Part shown: positions 5,763 through 11,880 of the stretch, piece after piece
Layout: each line of letters begins with the position of its first letter
Position numbering within the stretch: the stretch's first letter is position 1
Assembly: GCA_026770585.1 (NCBI GenBank)
Contig: MU647252.1
Span: 143,685 to 157,160, forward strand
From: Baffinella frigidus
Taxonomy: Eukaryota; Cryptophyceae; Cryptomonadales; Baffinellaceae
DNA: 13,476 nucleotides
Direction: 5' to 3'
Program-made: the position numbers and the translations under genes
Notes under the pieces: generated by a model
What the model saw: only the letters and a program-made list of their open reading frames with translations
The model's database searches: none
Told to the model about the DNA's origin: nothing

Positions 5763-5911
5763 CCACCAACCCTCACGGAGGGACCAAATCGTCGATTTTG
5801 AACCTCCGTTTTACCCGGGCAGCCAGGCGAATTCGCCTGTGGTGGAGCCATTTTCCATAGGAATTGGGAAATTAAAAATCATCGACTTGGTCCCACCGTG
5901 AAGGTTAGTGG
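5763..5911. mobile_element. Fold-back element of the ATCGTCGATTTT family
   Basis: Arms 5763-5799 and 5875-5911 are inverted copies, about 31 of 37 (CCACCAACCCTCACGG, GGGACCAAATCGTCGATTTT). The arm sequence recurs at 6540-6576 and at 12579-12615 (right arm type), with the inner part also at 12488-12501. A small palindrome, AGGCGAATTCGCCT, lies in the loop at 5825-5838. Confidence 0.7.
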
Positions 5912-6235
5912 TGCCCTCTGCCTTACCACGTTGACCACCAGTGTGTGCCAGGATGGTTTCGTTGAGGCACTGTGCGGGGTGCTGGACACACCCGGTGTGG
6001 TGCAGGGCGCATCCTGCTGCCCAGACTGGCGAGAGGATACCAGGCGCACAAACGTTACGGAAGGGCGTGTCGTTGGCATATGTTGGCAGAAATTAAAACC
6101 TAAAGGACCTAAAGGATTTGCTTTTGGGTTGGGGTACCTTCCCTTTCGCCGTGAGCCCTTCACTTTCGAGGCCTCGCTGGACGCATTAAGTTGATGGATC
6201 GACGTCATGCGCTCAAAAAAATCTCTTTATGGACC
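5912..6235. other. Unassigned stretch
   Basis: GC-rich sequence at 5920-6060 is open in more than one frame on both strands. On the minus strand a GTG|GTAAGG-like donor (near 5925) follows a cysteine- and histidine-containing reading (AGCALHHTGCVQHPAQC), which might be an exon fragment. The plus strand also reads openly from 5898 to 6194. I cannot choose between them and recognise no family. CGAGGCCTCG at 6167-6176 is a short palindrome. Confidence 0.25.
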
Positions 6236-6395
6236 TTAATAGGGTAACGGCCTGAACATGGGGTAGTTAGGCCTACGGCATTGCCTCTACCGTAGGCCGA
6301 CACTTTTTGGTCCTAGGATCCCTCGGCCTACGGTAGGAGGTCCTAGGCAATGCCGTAGGCCTAACTACCCCATTTTCAGGCCGTTAGCCTATGAA
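6236..6395. mobile_element. Fold-back element H, copy 1
   Basis: Arms 6236-6286 and 6345-6395 pair over 51 bp with three mismatches (TAACGGCCTGAA, ATGGGGTAGTTAGGCCTACG, GCATTGCCT). An inner stem TACCGTAGGCCG / CGGCCTACGGTA (6288-6299 and 6324-6335) continues the fold. A second copy lies at 12919-13079. The flanks TATGGACC (left) and TATGAACC (right) look like a duplication, but TATGAAC also abuts the other copy and may be part of the terminus. Confidence 0.8.
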
Positions 6396-6450
6396 CCTGG
6401 GTCCATGCGTTAACTTTCCGTGCGGCAGATGCATGGACGGTATGCCTGTT

Positions 6451-6508
6451 CCTTTGAAATCCCGAAATCGGGATTTCAAGGGGGTTGCAGTCGGAATCCG
6501 ACTTCAAC
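6451..6508. repeat. Two adjacent perfect hairpins
   Basis: Hairpin 1 has a 14-bp stem (one G-T pair), 6451-6464 with 6469-6482, around loop AAAT (TTGAAATCCCG / CGGGATTTCAA). Hairpin 2 is AGTCGG-AAT-CCGACT (6489-6503) with an outer GTTG/CAAC extension. They sit between the direct repeats 6405 and 6612 and just before the ATCGTCGAT arm at 6540. Confidence 0.75.
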
Positions 6509-6539
6509 GGCTCCAATTCCCCTTGAAATCGGGAAATCG

Positions 6540-6576
6540 AAAATCGTCGATGTGCCCAAGCCGTGAGGGTTAGTGG
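6540..6576 (+). repeat. Solo arm of the ATCGTCGATTTT family
   Basis: GAAAATCGTCGATGTG followed by CCCAAGCCGTGAGGGTTAGTGG matches the right arm of 5763-5911 and the segment 12579-12615. The matching left arm is not clear here, so this is likely a truncated element. Confidence 0.55.
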
Positions 6577-6744
6577 CATACGCTCAACAAATTCTCTTTA
6601 TGAACCTTAGTCGATGCGTTAACTTTCCGTGCGGCAGATGCATGGACGTTATGCCTGTTCCTTCCCCCCCCCCCCCCTCAGTTTCGGGGCACTGCCACAA
6701 CAAGCTTCTGAGCTCGTGCAAAACAACCCTGAGAGGACAGGCCT

Positions 6745-6857
6745 GAGGAGATAGCAGATTTTGCGTGAACGGTACTACCACTTTTCGAGCCACCTCCAAG
6801 CGCTAGTGGGAGGAGATAGCAGATACCACAGGGGAACCTAGCTGAACGGTACTACCA
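6745..6857 (+). repeat. Direct repeats GAGGAGATAGCAGAT and TGAACGGTACTACCA
   Basis: GAGGAGATAGCAGAT occurs at 6745-6759 and 6810-6824. Each is followed by TGAACGGTACTACCA, at 6766-6780 and 6843-6857, with different lengths between. A C-homopolymer lies just upstream (6666-6678). No gene is seen. Confidence 0.7.
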
Positions 6858-6919
6858 AAACGGCAGATGCAAGCGTATCGGACATGGGGCTCAACCACGG
6901 GGGACGTGTCGCCAAGGTA

Positions 6920-7055
6920 ATCTCCTTGCAAGTATTAATTAATTACTTTTGGCAACGAAAATTACTACACGGTTTGCTCATAAAAGTGATAGTGAAGCGT
7001 TTGTGTAGTAAATTTCGGTGCACCAAAAGCAGTTAATTAATACTTTTGTGGAGAT
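6920..7055. mobile_element. Fold-back element with ACTACAC core
   Basis: Outer arms ATCTCC..AGTATTAATTAA (from 6920) pair with TTAATTAATACT..GGAGAT (to 7055). Inner arms GAAAATTACTACAC (6957-6970) pair with GTGTAGTAAATTTC (7003-7016). The inner arm sequence is shared with the otherwise different palindromes at 8127-8302, 9079-9201 and 12346-12491. Confidence 0.8.
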
Positions 7056-7092
7056 GAAAGGTCTAGCTCTCATCCGGGAACATGTTTAATCT

Positions 7093-7199
7093 AAAAGAAA
7101 ATGGACTGTCAAACCGGAGTGCGCCCTAATTAAATTTACTTAGGGCCCTAATTGACCTTCTTCCAACTCCTATGAACACATAGTGGTTCATTTTCTTTT
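7093..7199. repeat. Inverted repeat AAAAGAAAATG with inner GCCCTAA hairpin
   Basis: AAAAGAAAATG (7093-7103) pairs with CATTTTCTTTT (7189-7199). Inside, GCCCTAA (7123-7129) pairs with TTAGGGC (7140-7146). The segment 7130-7170 (TTAAATTTA, AGGGCCCTAA, TCCAACTCC) recurs at 11509-11549 in the same orientation. Confidence 0.6.
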
Positions 7200-7234
7200 G
7201 GGGCTCAACCACGGGGGGCGTATTGCCAAGGTCT

Positions 7235-7367
7235 CCACCAGCAACCCGTAGCAGCTTATAACCGGGTCGGGTACTGTAGTAATTTTCAGCTGGACCGATG
7301 AGATTTCACTGAATCTCCCCGTCAGCAATTCCAAGGTCCCTAGTCCCTCCTACCGTCGGGTCCCTAC
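7235..7367 (+). repeat. Dispersed repeat G, copy 2
   Basis: CCACCAGCAACCCGTAGCAG, ACCGGGTCGGGTACTGTAGT, CCGATGAGATTTCACTGAAT and CCCGTCAGCAATTCC match the reverse complement of 4310-4440. TGTAGTAATTTTC at 7275-7287 is the core seen in the ACTACAC palindromes. The other copy has TGTAGTACGTTTC. Confidence 0.8.
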
Positions 7368-7416
7368 GCAAAAATCAAAAAAGAACTCTATTCCCGGGAC
7401 GTATCGCCGAGGTCTC

Positions 7417-7606
7417 TACTGCAAAGCCACAGGAGACTTCTCAAATTCTTGGACACGACACTGAAATTATTTGTAGGTTTCCTTTTGACCGAATTTTTGG
7501 TCACGTCCTTGTGGTGGAAATTGCCTTTTGAGGGAGAAATGGCTCCAAAGTAGGCGACAGGATCCTGTCGTCTACTTTTTGAGACTTCCCTTGTGGCTTT
7601 GCAGTA
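7417..7606. mobile_element. TA-bounded fold-back element E5
   Basis: TACTGCAAAGCCACA at the left edge (arm 7416-7445) pairs with TGTGGCTTTGCAGTA at the right (arm 7578-7607), with a few inner mismatches. TA is at both edges. Inside is a loopless 32-bp palindrome (7547-7578, 15 of 16 pairs) centred on GACAGGATCCTGTC. A GACC..GGTC stem (7488-7503) also lies inside. No protein is encoded. Confidence 0.75.
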
Positions 7607-7647
7607 GTTAGCTCTGTCTCACTTCACTGCTACCCAGGGTATTTTAC

Positions 7648-7787
7648 CTTAAGTCAACAAAGCTGATGATCGGCAGTAAGTTGCCATTTCGTTTAGATGG
7701 ACCTGCTCTGGGAGCAGACATTTGACTTCAGGCACTGGCTTTCAGGGGGAGGAGTTGACTTGGGTGAAATGTTCTGGATCAGAGTGC
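7648..7787 (+). repeat. Dispersed repeat C, copy 2
   Basis: CTTAAGTCAACAAAGCTGAT, CGGCAGTAAGTTGCC, TTTCGTTTAGATGGACCTGC and TGACTTGGGTGAAATGTTCT match the reverse complement of 1397-1532. An ATG-initiated frame from 7697 runs out of the repeat and is not conserved in the other copy. Confidence 0.85.
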
Positions 7788-7799
7788 ACTGTATTTGCT

Positions 7800-7891
7800 C
7801 TCACCAGTTCGTTGAGACCAGGCTCATTTTCGCTCCAAAGCTAACGGATTTTTTTACAACCCCAGAACGTCAGCTTGTGAATAGTCGGAGT
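7800..7891 (+). repeat. Dispersed repeat F, diverged copy
   Basis: TCACCAGTTCGTTGAGACCA, CGCTCCAAAGCTAACGG and GAATAGTCGGAGTTAG follow the order found at 8377-8476 (CACCAGTTTCGTGAGACAGG, CGCTCCAAAGTTGCCGG, GGATAGTCGGCCAACC). Confidence 0.65.
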
Positions 7892-8034
7892 TAGTTTCCG
7901 CTGTGAGTTTCCCTCCAGGTCGTGCCCGTACTAACTTTTTATTTTAAAAGGACGTGCCCCGTACAAATGAGGACGCGACAAGGATGTGTCAGCACTTTTT
8001 ACTCAACTGATATGGCCACCTTGGAGCCATTTAC

Positions 8035-8108
8035 ACCAGCGTAGCTCAGTGGATAACGCACACGGCTAATAACAGATAGGTTGTGCGTTCGAGCCCCGTC
8101 GGGGTCGT
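8035..8108 (+). pseudogene. Degenerate tRNA-like sequence (Ile AAT-like)
   Basis: An A-box-like TAGCTCAGTGG (8042-8052) and a B-box-like GTTCGAGCC (8087-8095) are spaced as in a class I tRNA. The presumed anticodon loop CTAATAA would give anticodon AAT. The acceptor stem and the D and anticodon stems do not pair properly, and only the T arm is near normal. It is therefore not a working tRNA as read. A competing stem AACGCACA / TGTGCGTT is perfect. It may be a tRNA pseudogene or the head of a tRNA-derived short interspersed element. Confidence 0.55.
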
Positions 8109-8126
8109 CAACTGAGGCAGAACTAG

Positions 8127-8302
8127 AGATTTCATACGCAAACACTTATAATTTATAAACTGGGTTCAATGAAATTTACTACACATAACGAGGTTTACAT
8201 GTAATATTACAGCAAACGTGTAGTAATTTTGCTTGGATTTCAAGCTCATTCAAAAACACTTATAATTGGTTTATAAATTAAAAGTGTTTTTGTATGAGAT
8301 TC
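8127..8302. mobile_element. Fold-back element J, copy 1, with ACTACAC core
   Basis: Outer arms 8127-8161 and 8268-8302 are inverted (CATACGCAAACACTTATAAT, TTTATAAAC). Inner arms are GAAATTTACTACAC (8171-8184) and GTGTAGTAATTTT (8218-8230). An extra arm copy (CAAAAACACTTATAATTGG from about 8250) pairs with the right end, so three arm copies exist. The left half is nearly identical to 12346-12420. Both copies are preceded by AGAACTA. Confidence 0.8.
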
Positions 8303-8376
8303 CCTCCCCGGGATGTTTCCGTTGAGCCTGATGCTACGGTGCATCCACAAGTTGTTTTCTCAGTCTATTTGGGCCC

Positions 8377-8476
8377 ACCAGTTTCGTGAGACAGGGCTCT
8401 TTTCCGCTCCAAAGTTGCCGGGTTTGTACCGGGAACCTGGGGTGTCAACTTGAGGATAGTCGGCCAACCCGAGTGA
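8377..8476 (+). repeat. Dispersed repeat F, reference copy
   Basis: This is related to 7800-7891 in the same orientation and to 4205-4288 in the opposite one. It is non-coding. A minus-strand frame here is not conserved between copies. Confidence 0.75.
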
Positions 8477-8485
8477 TGCAGAGCC

Positions 8486-8591
8486 ACACGCAGCGGACTT
8501 CGAAGGGGTTTTGAATGACCCCTAAGCGATACGACCTGCAACCCTACGGTAGGCAACCCGTAGAGACATAGGGGGGTTCCTATCCGTAGGG
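8486..8591 (-). repeat. Dispersed repeat B, inverted copy
   Basis: The reverse complement runs ATCCGTAGG-type start, CTACGGGTTGCCTACCGTAG, TCGCTTAGGGGTCATTCAAA and CCTTCGAAGTCCGCTG, matching 8744-8865 and 859-980. Confidence 0.8.
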
Positions 8592-8743
8592 TCGTAGTTC
8601 TTATCCGTTCAGCCTGATGCTACGGTGCATCCACAAGTTGTTGTCTTTGGTATCCGTTGAGGATGTGCTTCACCAGCCAAAAGTCGACGGCGCTGGTCCT
8701 TGGCCACACAGCGGGCCACGAAGGGATTTTCGGCCCATTTCGG

Positions 8744-8865
8744 GCCGAGTTTCCGTTACCTTATCCGTAGGAACCCCCCTATGTCCCTACGGGTTGCCTG
8801 CTGTAGGGCCCTAGGTCTGATCGCTTAGGGGTTATTCAAAAATCCCTTCGAAGTCCGCTGTGTGG
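8744..8865 (+). repeat. Dispersed repeat B, copy 3
   Basis: GCCGAGTTTCCGTTACCTTA through AAGTCCGCTGTGTGG matches 859-980. Its first part also forms the left arm of the palindrome 8749-9022. The following GGATCGCTCACG..GGAGTGTTCCAT (8864-8891) resembles 9711-9739. Confidence 0.8.
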
Positions 8866-9022
8866 ATCGCTCACGTTTGGGAGTGTTCCATTGCCTCACG
8901 GTGTTCTTGGACACCAAAGCTTGAACTGCCTGCTAATCGTCCTTGAGCGATAAGGCCTAGGGCCCTATAGCAGGCAATTCGTAGGGACATAGGGGGGTTC
9001 CTACGGATAAGGTAACGGAAAC
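8749..9022. mobile_element. Large fold-back built from repeat B
   Basis: Arms 8749-8830 and 8941-9022 pair over 82 bp at about 90 percent by eye (GTTTCCGTTACCTTATCCG, TAGGAACCCCCCTATGTC, GGGCCCTAGG). The 110-nt loop ends with GGACACCAAAGCTTGAA, a motif repeated three more times downstream. Confidence 0.8.
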
Positions 9023-9078
9023 GATTGGACGATCATCGCGGATAAGCAAAACTTGAAGAGCCTGCTATCTCATCCGGA

Positions 9079-9201
9079 CGAGTATTTATGATAAATACGC
9101 ACCGGCAACGAAATTTACAACACAAATGCTTTAATAGTCACTAGTACGGTCCATTTGTGTGGTAAATTTCGTTGCAGAGGCGTATTTATCACAAATACTC
9201 G
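9079..9201. mobile_element. Fold-back element with variant ACAACAC core
   Basis: Arms 9079-9128 and 9152-9201 pair over 50 bp with a handful of mismatches (CGAGTATTTATGATAAATAC, GCAACGAAATTTAC.ACACAA). The core GAAATTTACAACAC / GTGTGGTAAATTTC is a variant of the ACTACAC core in three other palindromes. The left arm also occurs alone at 9474-9512. Confidence 0.8.
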
Positions 9202-9253
9202 CCGCGATTATATCGCGGATAAGCCGGGCAAGAAGAGCATTGCGATGCTGAGG

Positions 9254-9316
9254 GAAGACGCGTTGAACGTCTTCTTGAGCTTGAACGAACTCAACTTGAG
9301 CTTGGACGAACTCACG
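9254..9316. repeat. Hairpin plus 21-bp tandem repeat
   Basis: GAAGACG (9254-9260) pairs with CGTCTTC (9268-9274). It is followed by two 21-bp units, 9275-9295 and 9296-9316 (TTGAGCTTGAACGAACTCAA versus TTGAGCTTGGACGAACTCAC). Read on the minus strand this yields a short repetitive FVQAQ-like peptide. I take that as a by-product of the repeat. Confidence 0.65.
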
Positions 9317-9416
9317 CGCAAGTGAAGAACCAGGTTGAAAGAACGCCGTGTGGCATTGGACGCCGTGTGGCAAGGTGTCTTTTCAACCTGGTTCTTCCCT
9401 CGCGCGTGAGTTCGTC
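9305..9416. mobile_element. Fold-back GACGAACTCACGCG
   Basis: Arms 9305-9340 and 9381-9416 pair in 34 of 36 positions (GACGAACTCACGCGC, GAAGAACCAGGTTGAAA). The loop contains ACGCCGTGTGGCA twice, with a third copy just outside at about 9423. A further related copy of the left arm is at 9636-9685 (AACTTGAGCTTGAACGAATT, ACGAACCAGGTTGG). Confidence 0.8.
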
Positions 9417-9708
9417 AAGGTGGACGCCGTGTGGCACTGGACACCAAAGCTTGAAGAGCCTGCTATCTCATCCGGACGAGTGATTATGATAAATACGCAC
9501 CGGCAACGAAATCTTCATTGCAATGCTCTTCGTCGAACGCTTGAGTTCGTTCAACGGATTCAAGCGTCTGGACACCAAAGCTTGAAGAGCCTGGTTTAGG
9601 GTTTCAAAATTTACAACAAAAATCCTTTAATAATTAACTCAACTTGAGCTTGAACGAATTCAAGCGCAAGTGACGAACCAGGTTGGAACGTCGGTTAATT
9701 AAATGTCC

Positions 9709-10228
9709 TTGGAATCGCTCACGGTTGGAGGTGTTCTATCGTGTGCCACCAGATAGCGAAACCACGCTAACGACTCCGCTCTCGCTCTGCAGAATCGGGT
9801 GGCCACCAGATAGCCCAACCGCGCTAACGACTCCGCGTCTCGCTCAACGTAACTGACTTTACTGAAAGTATGACGCCATACCACACACGTAATGCGTCCA
9901 GAGAGGGTTCGAAGGTGGAGGTCGCACGGTTCATCAGAGAGAGAGTTGCTTCATTGAAAACGAACAGCGGGGCGGGACGACAGAAACCCCCAAATCTGCA
10001 GCCCGTACTGACTACTAGCGCTTACGTATCTCGCTTGGAATCGCGCACGGTTGGAGGTGTTCCATCGTGTGCCACCAGATATTCAAACCGCGCTAACGAC
10101 TCCTCTCTCGTTCAACGTAACTGACTTTACTGAACGTGTGACGTCGGACCATAAACGTAATGCGTCCAGAGAGGGTTCCAAACCGCGCTAACGGCTCCTC
10201 TCTCGCGCTGCTTCTAGAATCGGGCGGG
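9709..10228 (+). repeat. Duplicated segment (TTGGAATCGC.CACGGTTGGA)
   Basis: 9709-9912 and 10035-10180 share TTGGAATCGC.CACGGTTGGA, GTGTGCCACCAGATA, AACCGCGCTAACGACTCC, TCAACGTAACTGACTTTACT and CGTAATGCGTCCAGAGAGGG. CCACCAGATAGC..CGCTAACGACTCCG is additionally doubled within the first copy. AAACCGCGCTAACGGCTCCT recurs at about 10181. No frame is preserved among the copies, and no gene is seen. Confidence 0.8.
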
Positions 10229-10294
10229 ACGTGCGGGTCACGCGGGACGGCTCTATGATGGCCTGCCTCGCCGACAGGTCTGCTCCTTCAATTT

Positions 10295-10404
10295 CCAGAA
10301 TCTGTCCACATTTATGCTATTTTAAGCCTTGGTTTTATGCGTAAAATAGCATGTGCACCCGTATCGTAAGCTTTGGAAGCCTAAGATAGTGGGGCTGATT
10401 CTGG
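10295..10404. repeat. Inverted repeat with shared inner hairpin
   Basis: CCAGAATC (10295-10302) pairs with GATTCTGG (10397-10404). The inner hairpin ATGCTATTTTA / TAAAATAGCAT (10314-10352) has an 11-bp stem. Its loop is related to the reverse complement of the hairpin 3982-4019 in E4. Confidence 0.6.
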
Positions 10405-10430
10405 CATCCCCCAAAATTAAATTGCGTCAA

Positions 10431-10561
10431 GACCACGCCAGAGCGCTCGAAACATCCACTTTTGACAGTTTTCAAGGGAAAGCCCTTGAATTCTTAAGTC
10501 AACCGCGACAGATCTGTCGCGGATAAGGCGTCGGTTTCCCTCGATCATTCTGGCGTGGGAG
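10431..10561. mobile_element. Repeat K, copy 1 (CCACGCCAGAG ends)
   Basis: Up to 10528 this matches 13374-13476: ACCACGCCAGAG, GCTCGAAA.ATCC, CTTTTGACA, an inner hairpin, CTTAAGTCAAC, a CAGATCTG palindrome and GATAAGGCGTCG. Here the hairpin is TTCAAGGG-AAAG-CCCTTGAA and the palindrome is the 20-bp CCGCGACAGATCTGTCGCGG (10502-10521). CCACGCCAGA at the left pairs with TTCTGGCGTGG at 10548-10558. Confidence 0.75.
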
Positions 10562-10603
10562 CTTCTTGTCTCGAAACTCTGTGAACTACAGAGGGCGAAA
10601 CGA

Positions 10604-10700
10604 TATTCAACAGTCAATTTTCAGTTGAAAACGGCTCCGAGGTTGGGCCAACGGCTCCAAGAACGGACCTCGGATAACCCTCGAAGGGCCTTGCGTGGAA
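10604..10700 (+). repeat. Diverged third copy of repeat E 3' half
   Basis: TATTCAACAGTCAATTTTCA, GAAAACGGCTCC, AACGGCTCCAAGAACGGACC and CGAAGGGCCTTGCGTGG follow the order in 2969-3083 (TATTCAAAAGTCAATTTTCA and so on). Confidence 0.7.
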
Positions 10701-10717
10701 CCGCTCTGTGGGGAATA

Positions 10718-10874
10718 GATTTCATCCCGCCAGGCATTTAAATTAAATGCTCGAAATGCATACTTTTGGCGTCAGATTCTGTCTGAAGTGGCCAAATTGG
10801 CAACTTCTGGCAACTTCTGACGCCAAAAGCATGCGTTTCGAGCAATTAAATTCAATCCCTGGGTGGATGAGATT
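10718..10874. mobile_element. Fold-back with GCTCGAAATGCAT arms
   Basis: The inner 28 bp pair with two mismatches (10749-10776 with 10816-10843: GCTCGAAATGCATACTTTTG, GCGTCAGA). Outward pairing continues more loosely to 10718 and 10874. The right outer part (TTAAATTCAATCCCTGG.TGGATGA) resembles the end of repeat D (TTAAATTCAATACCTGG). A 10-bp tandem GGCAACTTCT lies in the loop (10799-10818). Confidence 0.75.
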
Positions 10875-11166
10875 ATCCGAGTTGAAGGAGAGGCGCAGGT
10901 GAAAAACCATTCGAATCAATTTCAGGGTCATTCAGCATTCCGAATTGCCCACAGTAGTGTTACGCGAAACGACTCGCCATAAGTCATGGAGTTGACTTTG
11001 GGACGACTCTGAGGCTAATATCGCACGCTACGTGACCAACTTGATGGTTAACATAGCACGGAACCCACAAGAGTGCTTCTGCAATGCTCTCCTGGTAGTG
11101 TTGATATTTGTTGATGACGTCCTGGCGGATAGTTGAGTGTGCCTCGCTGACAGGTTTCTCTCCTGG
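10875..11166. other. No firm feature
   Basis: A 65-codon minus-strand frame (11181-10984) starts in the end of the next palindrome and reads plausibly (EAHSTIRQDVINKYQHYQES). It has no recognised domain. A related sequence on the other strand at 12008-12037 has a stop in the matching frame (EAH*TIRQ). I do not call a gene. Confidence 0.3.
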
Positions 11167-11305
11167 CCACTTAGCAGCCATCAGAGGCTTCTCGGATACA
11201 GTCCATCTAAACTATTTTTACTAGAATCTTGTCCGTTGCCCTAGAAACTAACCGGAATTTCACCTTGGATTCAAGGTGAAAAGGTCCTCGGTCGCTGCTA
11301 AGTGG
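11167..11305. mobile_element. Fold-back with CCACTTAGCAGC ends
   Basis: CCACTTAGCAGC (11167-11178) and GCTGCTAAGTGG (11294-11305) are perfect inverted ends, shared with the left end at 297. Inside is a perfect hairpin TTTCACCTTG-GATT-CAAGGTGAAA (11258-11281). Confidence 0.75.
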
Positions 11306-11508
11306 AAAAGAGACGCCCGTCACTCAATTCAAATTCCCCTCAAATTATCGTTTAAAGATGCTTTAATCTTTTTTTAGTTCCAAAAGATGCCTTTTAAACC
11401 CAAATTCGTTTTAAAAAGAACAGATGGACAGGGCGGGCCAAGGGGTCGCAGTAGTGGGAAGGAGGCGCTCGTCACTCAATGGCTTAGCAATCGGGATTCT
11501 GGCACTTA
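11306..11508. other. AT-rich stretch, nothing identified
   Basis: There are T- and A-rich runs around 11340-11420, and GGCGCTCGTCACTCAAT (11464-11480) loosely repeats GACGCCCGTCACTCAAT (11312-11328). No gene, hairpin or longer repeat was found. Confidence 0.4.
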
Positions 11509-11549
11509 TTAAATTTAGCGAGGGCCCTAACTAACCTTGGTCCAACTCC
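11509..11549 (+). repeat. Second copy of the TTAAATTTA..AGGGCCCTAA segment
   Basis: TTAAATTTAGCGAGGGCCCT, AACTAACC and TGGTCCAACTCC correspond to 7130-7170 with scattered differences. Confidence 0.65.
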
Positions 11550-11701
11550 GGTGTCAATTAAGAGAAATGTTCAGTACGAATCAACATGTTCCTGCATTAA
11601 GTCCCACCTCGACCAGGGCGTCGATGTCATTCCAGCCAGAGGAAAGGTACCGTAATCCCTCGCATTACGTCCCAAAGTGGTCGGTTCGTGGTACAAATAA
11701 T

Positions 11702-11762
11702 AGAAAGACTATTATTTAGAAAGACTATTAATAATAGAAAGACTATTATACAGAAAGACTCA
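11702..11762 (+). repeat. Tandem AGAAAGACTATTA repeat
   Basis: Four units start AGAAAGACT at 11702, 11718, 11736 and 11752, with a 16-18 bp period. ATAATAG-AAAGA-CTATTAT also folds as a hairpin. Confidence 0.8.
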
Positions 11763-11842
11763 CCAGCTCAACCCTAGGCTCTTGCGTGGAGGTTCTCAAG
11801 TCCCTGCACTTCGGCCAGGGCGTCGATGGTCACGTCTAAAGA

Positions 11843-11880
11843 AGAATAGTCGGTGAACCCAACTGAGGCAGAGCAAGGCC
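11843..11880 (+). repeat. Partial dispersed repeat F
   Basis: GAATAGTCGGTGAACCCAAC followed by TGAGGCAGAGCAAGG is the 3' end of repeat F as seen at 8454-8485 and, inverted, at 4203-4240. Confidence 0.6.

Larger units (their letters stand above)
6405..6663 (+). repeat. Direct repeat pair ATGCGTTAACTTTCCGTGCG
   Basis: About 52 bp at 6405-6456 recur at 6612-6663 with one or two differences (ATGCGTTAACTTTCCGTGCG, CAGATGCATGGACG, ATGCCTGTTCCTT). The second copy is preceded by CTCTTTATGAACCTTAGTCG. The first is preceded by related flanks that element H (6236-6395) separates. It is non-coding. Confidence 0.8.
6886..7414 (+). repeat. Three copies of repeat I (GGCTCAACCACGGGGG)
   Basis: GGGGCTCAACCACGGGGG followed by ACGTGTCGCCAAGGT lies at 6886-6918. 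A near-identical copy is at 7200-7232, and a shorter CCGGGACGTATCGCCGAGGT at 7395-7414. The first is followed by the palindrome 6920-7055, the second by repeat G, and the third by palindrome E5. They behave like one recurrent flank receiving different insertions. Confidence 0.75.
8318..8642 (+). repeat. Direct repeat pair, 39 bp
   Basis: The 39 bp at 8318-8356 (TCCGTTGAGCCTGATGCTAC, GGTGCATCCACAAGTTGTT) recur at 8604-8642 with one difference. They bracket repeat F and repeat B copies, so they may be flanks of a composite segment of about 286 bp. Confidence 0.8.
8909..9592 (+). repeat. Recurring GGACACCAAAGCTTGAA segment
   Basis: GGACACCAAAGCTTGAA lies at about 8909, 9439 and 9570. A related AAGCAAAACTTGAAGAGCCT is at 9045-9064. 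After two of these (9048-9120 and 9443-9512) the sequence continues CTATCTCATCCGGACGAGT and ATGATAAATACGCACCGGCA. It is a set of partial direct duplications, with no gene. Confidence 0.75.

Noticed and set aside
5198-5851. 217-codon minus-strand open frame, the longest in the window
   Set aside because: It runs from inside the fold-back arm 5763-5911, through GC-rich sequence, into the right arm of palindrome 5081-5252. GC-rich DNA favours long open frames on both strands, no domain is visible, and the possible splice acceptor at 5359-5358 suggests a different structure.
7697-7894. ATG-initiated frame with a protein-like start
   Set aside because: It begins within repeat C. The other copy (1397-1532) is read in a different frame, so there is no coding constraint.
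8035-8108. Functional tRNA-Ile gene
   Set aside because: The A and B boxes are present, but the acceptor, D and anticodon stems do not pair.
9131-9373. 80-codon minus-strand frame with FVQAQ-like repeats
   Set aside because: The repeated peptide comes from the 21-bp tandem repeat 9275-9316 and the frame crosses two palindromes. No family is recognised.
9709-10228. CRISPR array or bacterial repeat system
   Set aside because: The repeats are long, few and irregularly spaced, with no uniform repeat-spacer pattern, and the surroundings are eukaryotic in character.
10984-11181. 65-codon minus-strand frame starting MAAKW
   Set aside because: The start lies in the end of fold-back 11167-11305, and a related sequence at 12008-12037 carries a stop in the same frame. 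It remains possible but unsupported.
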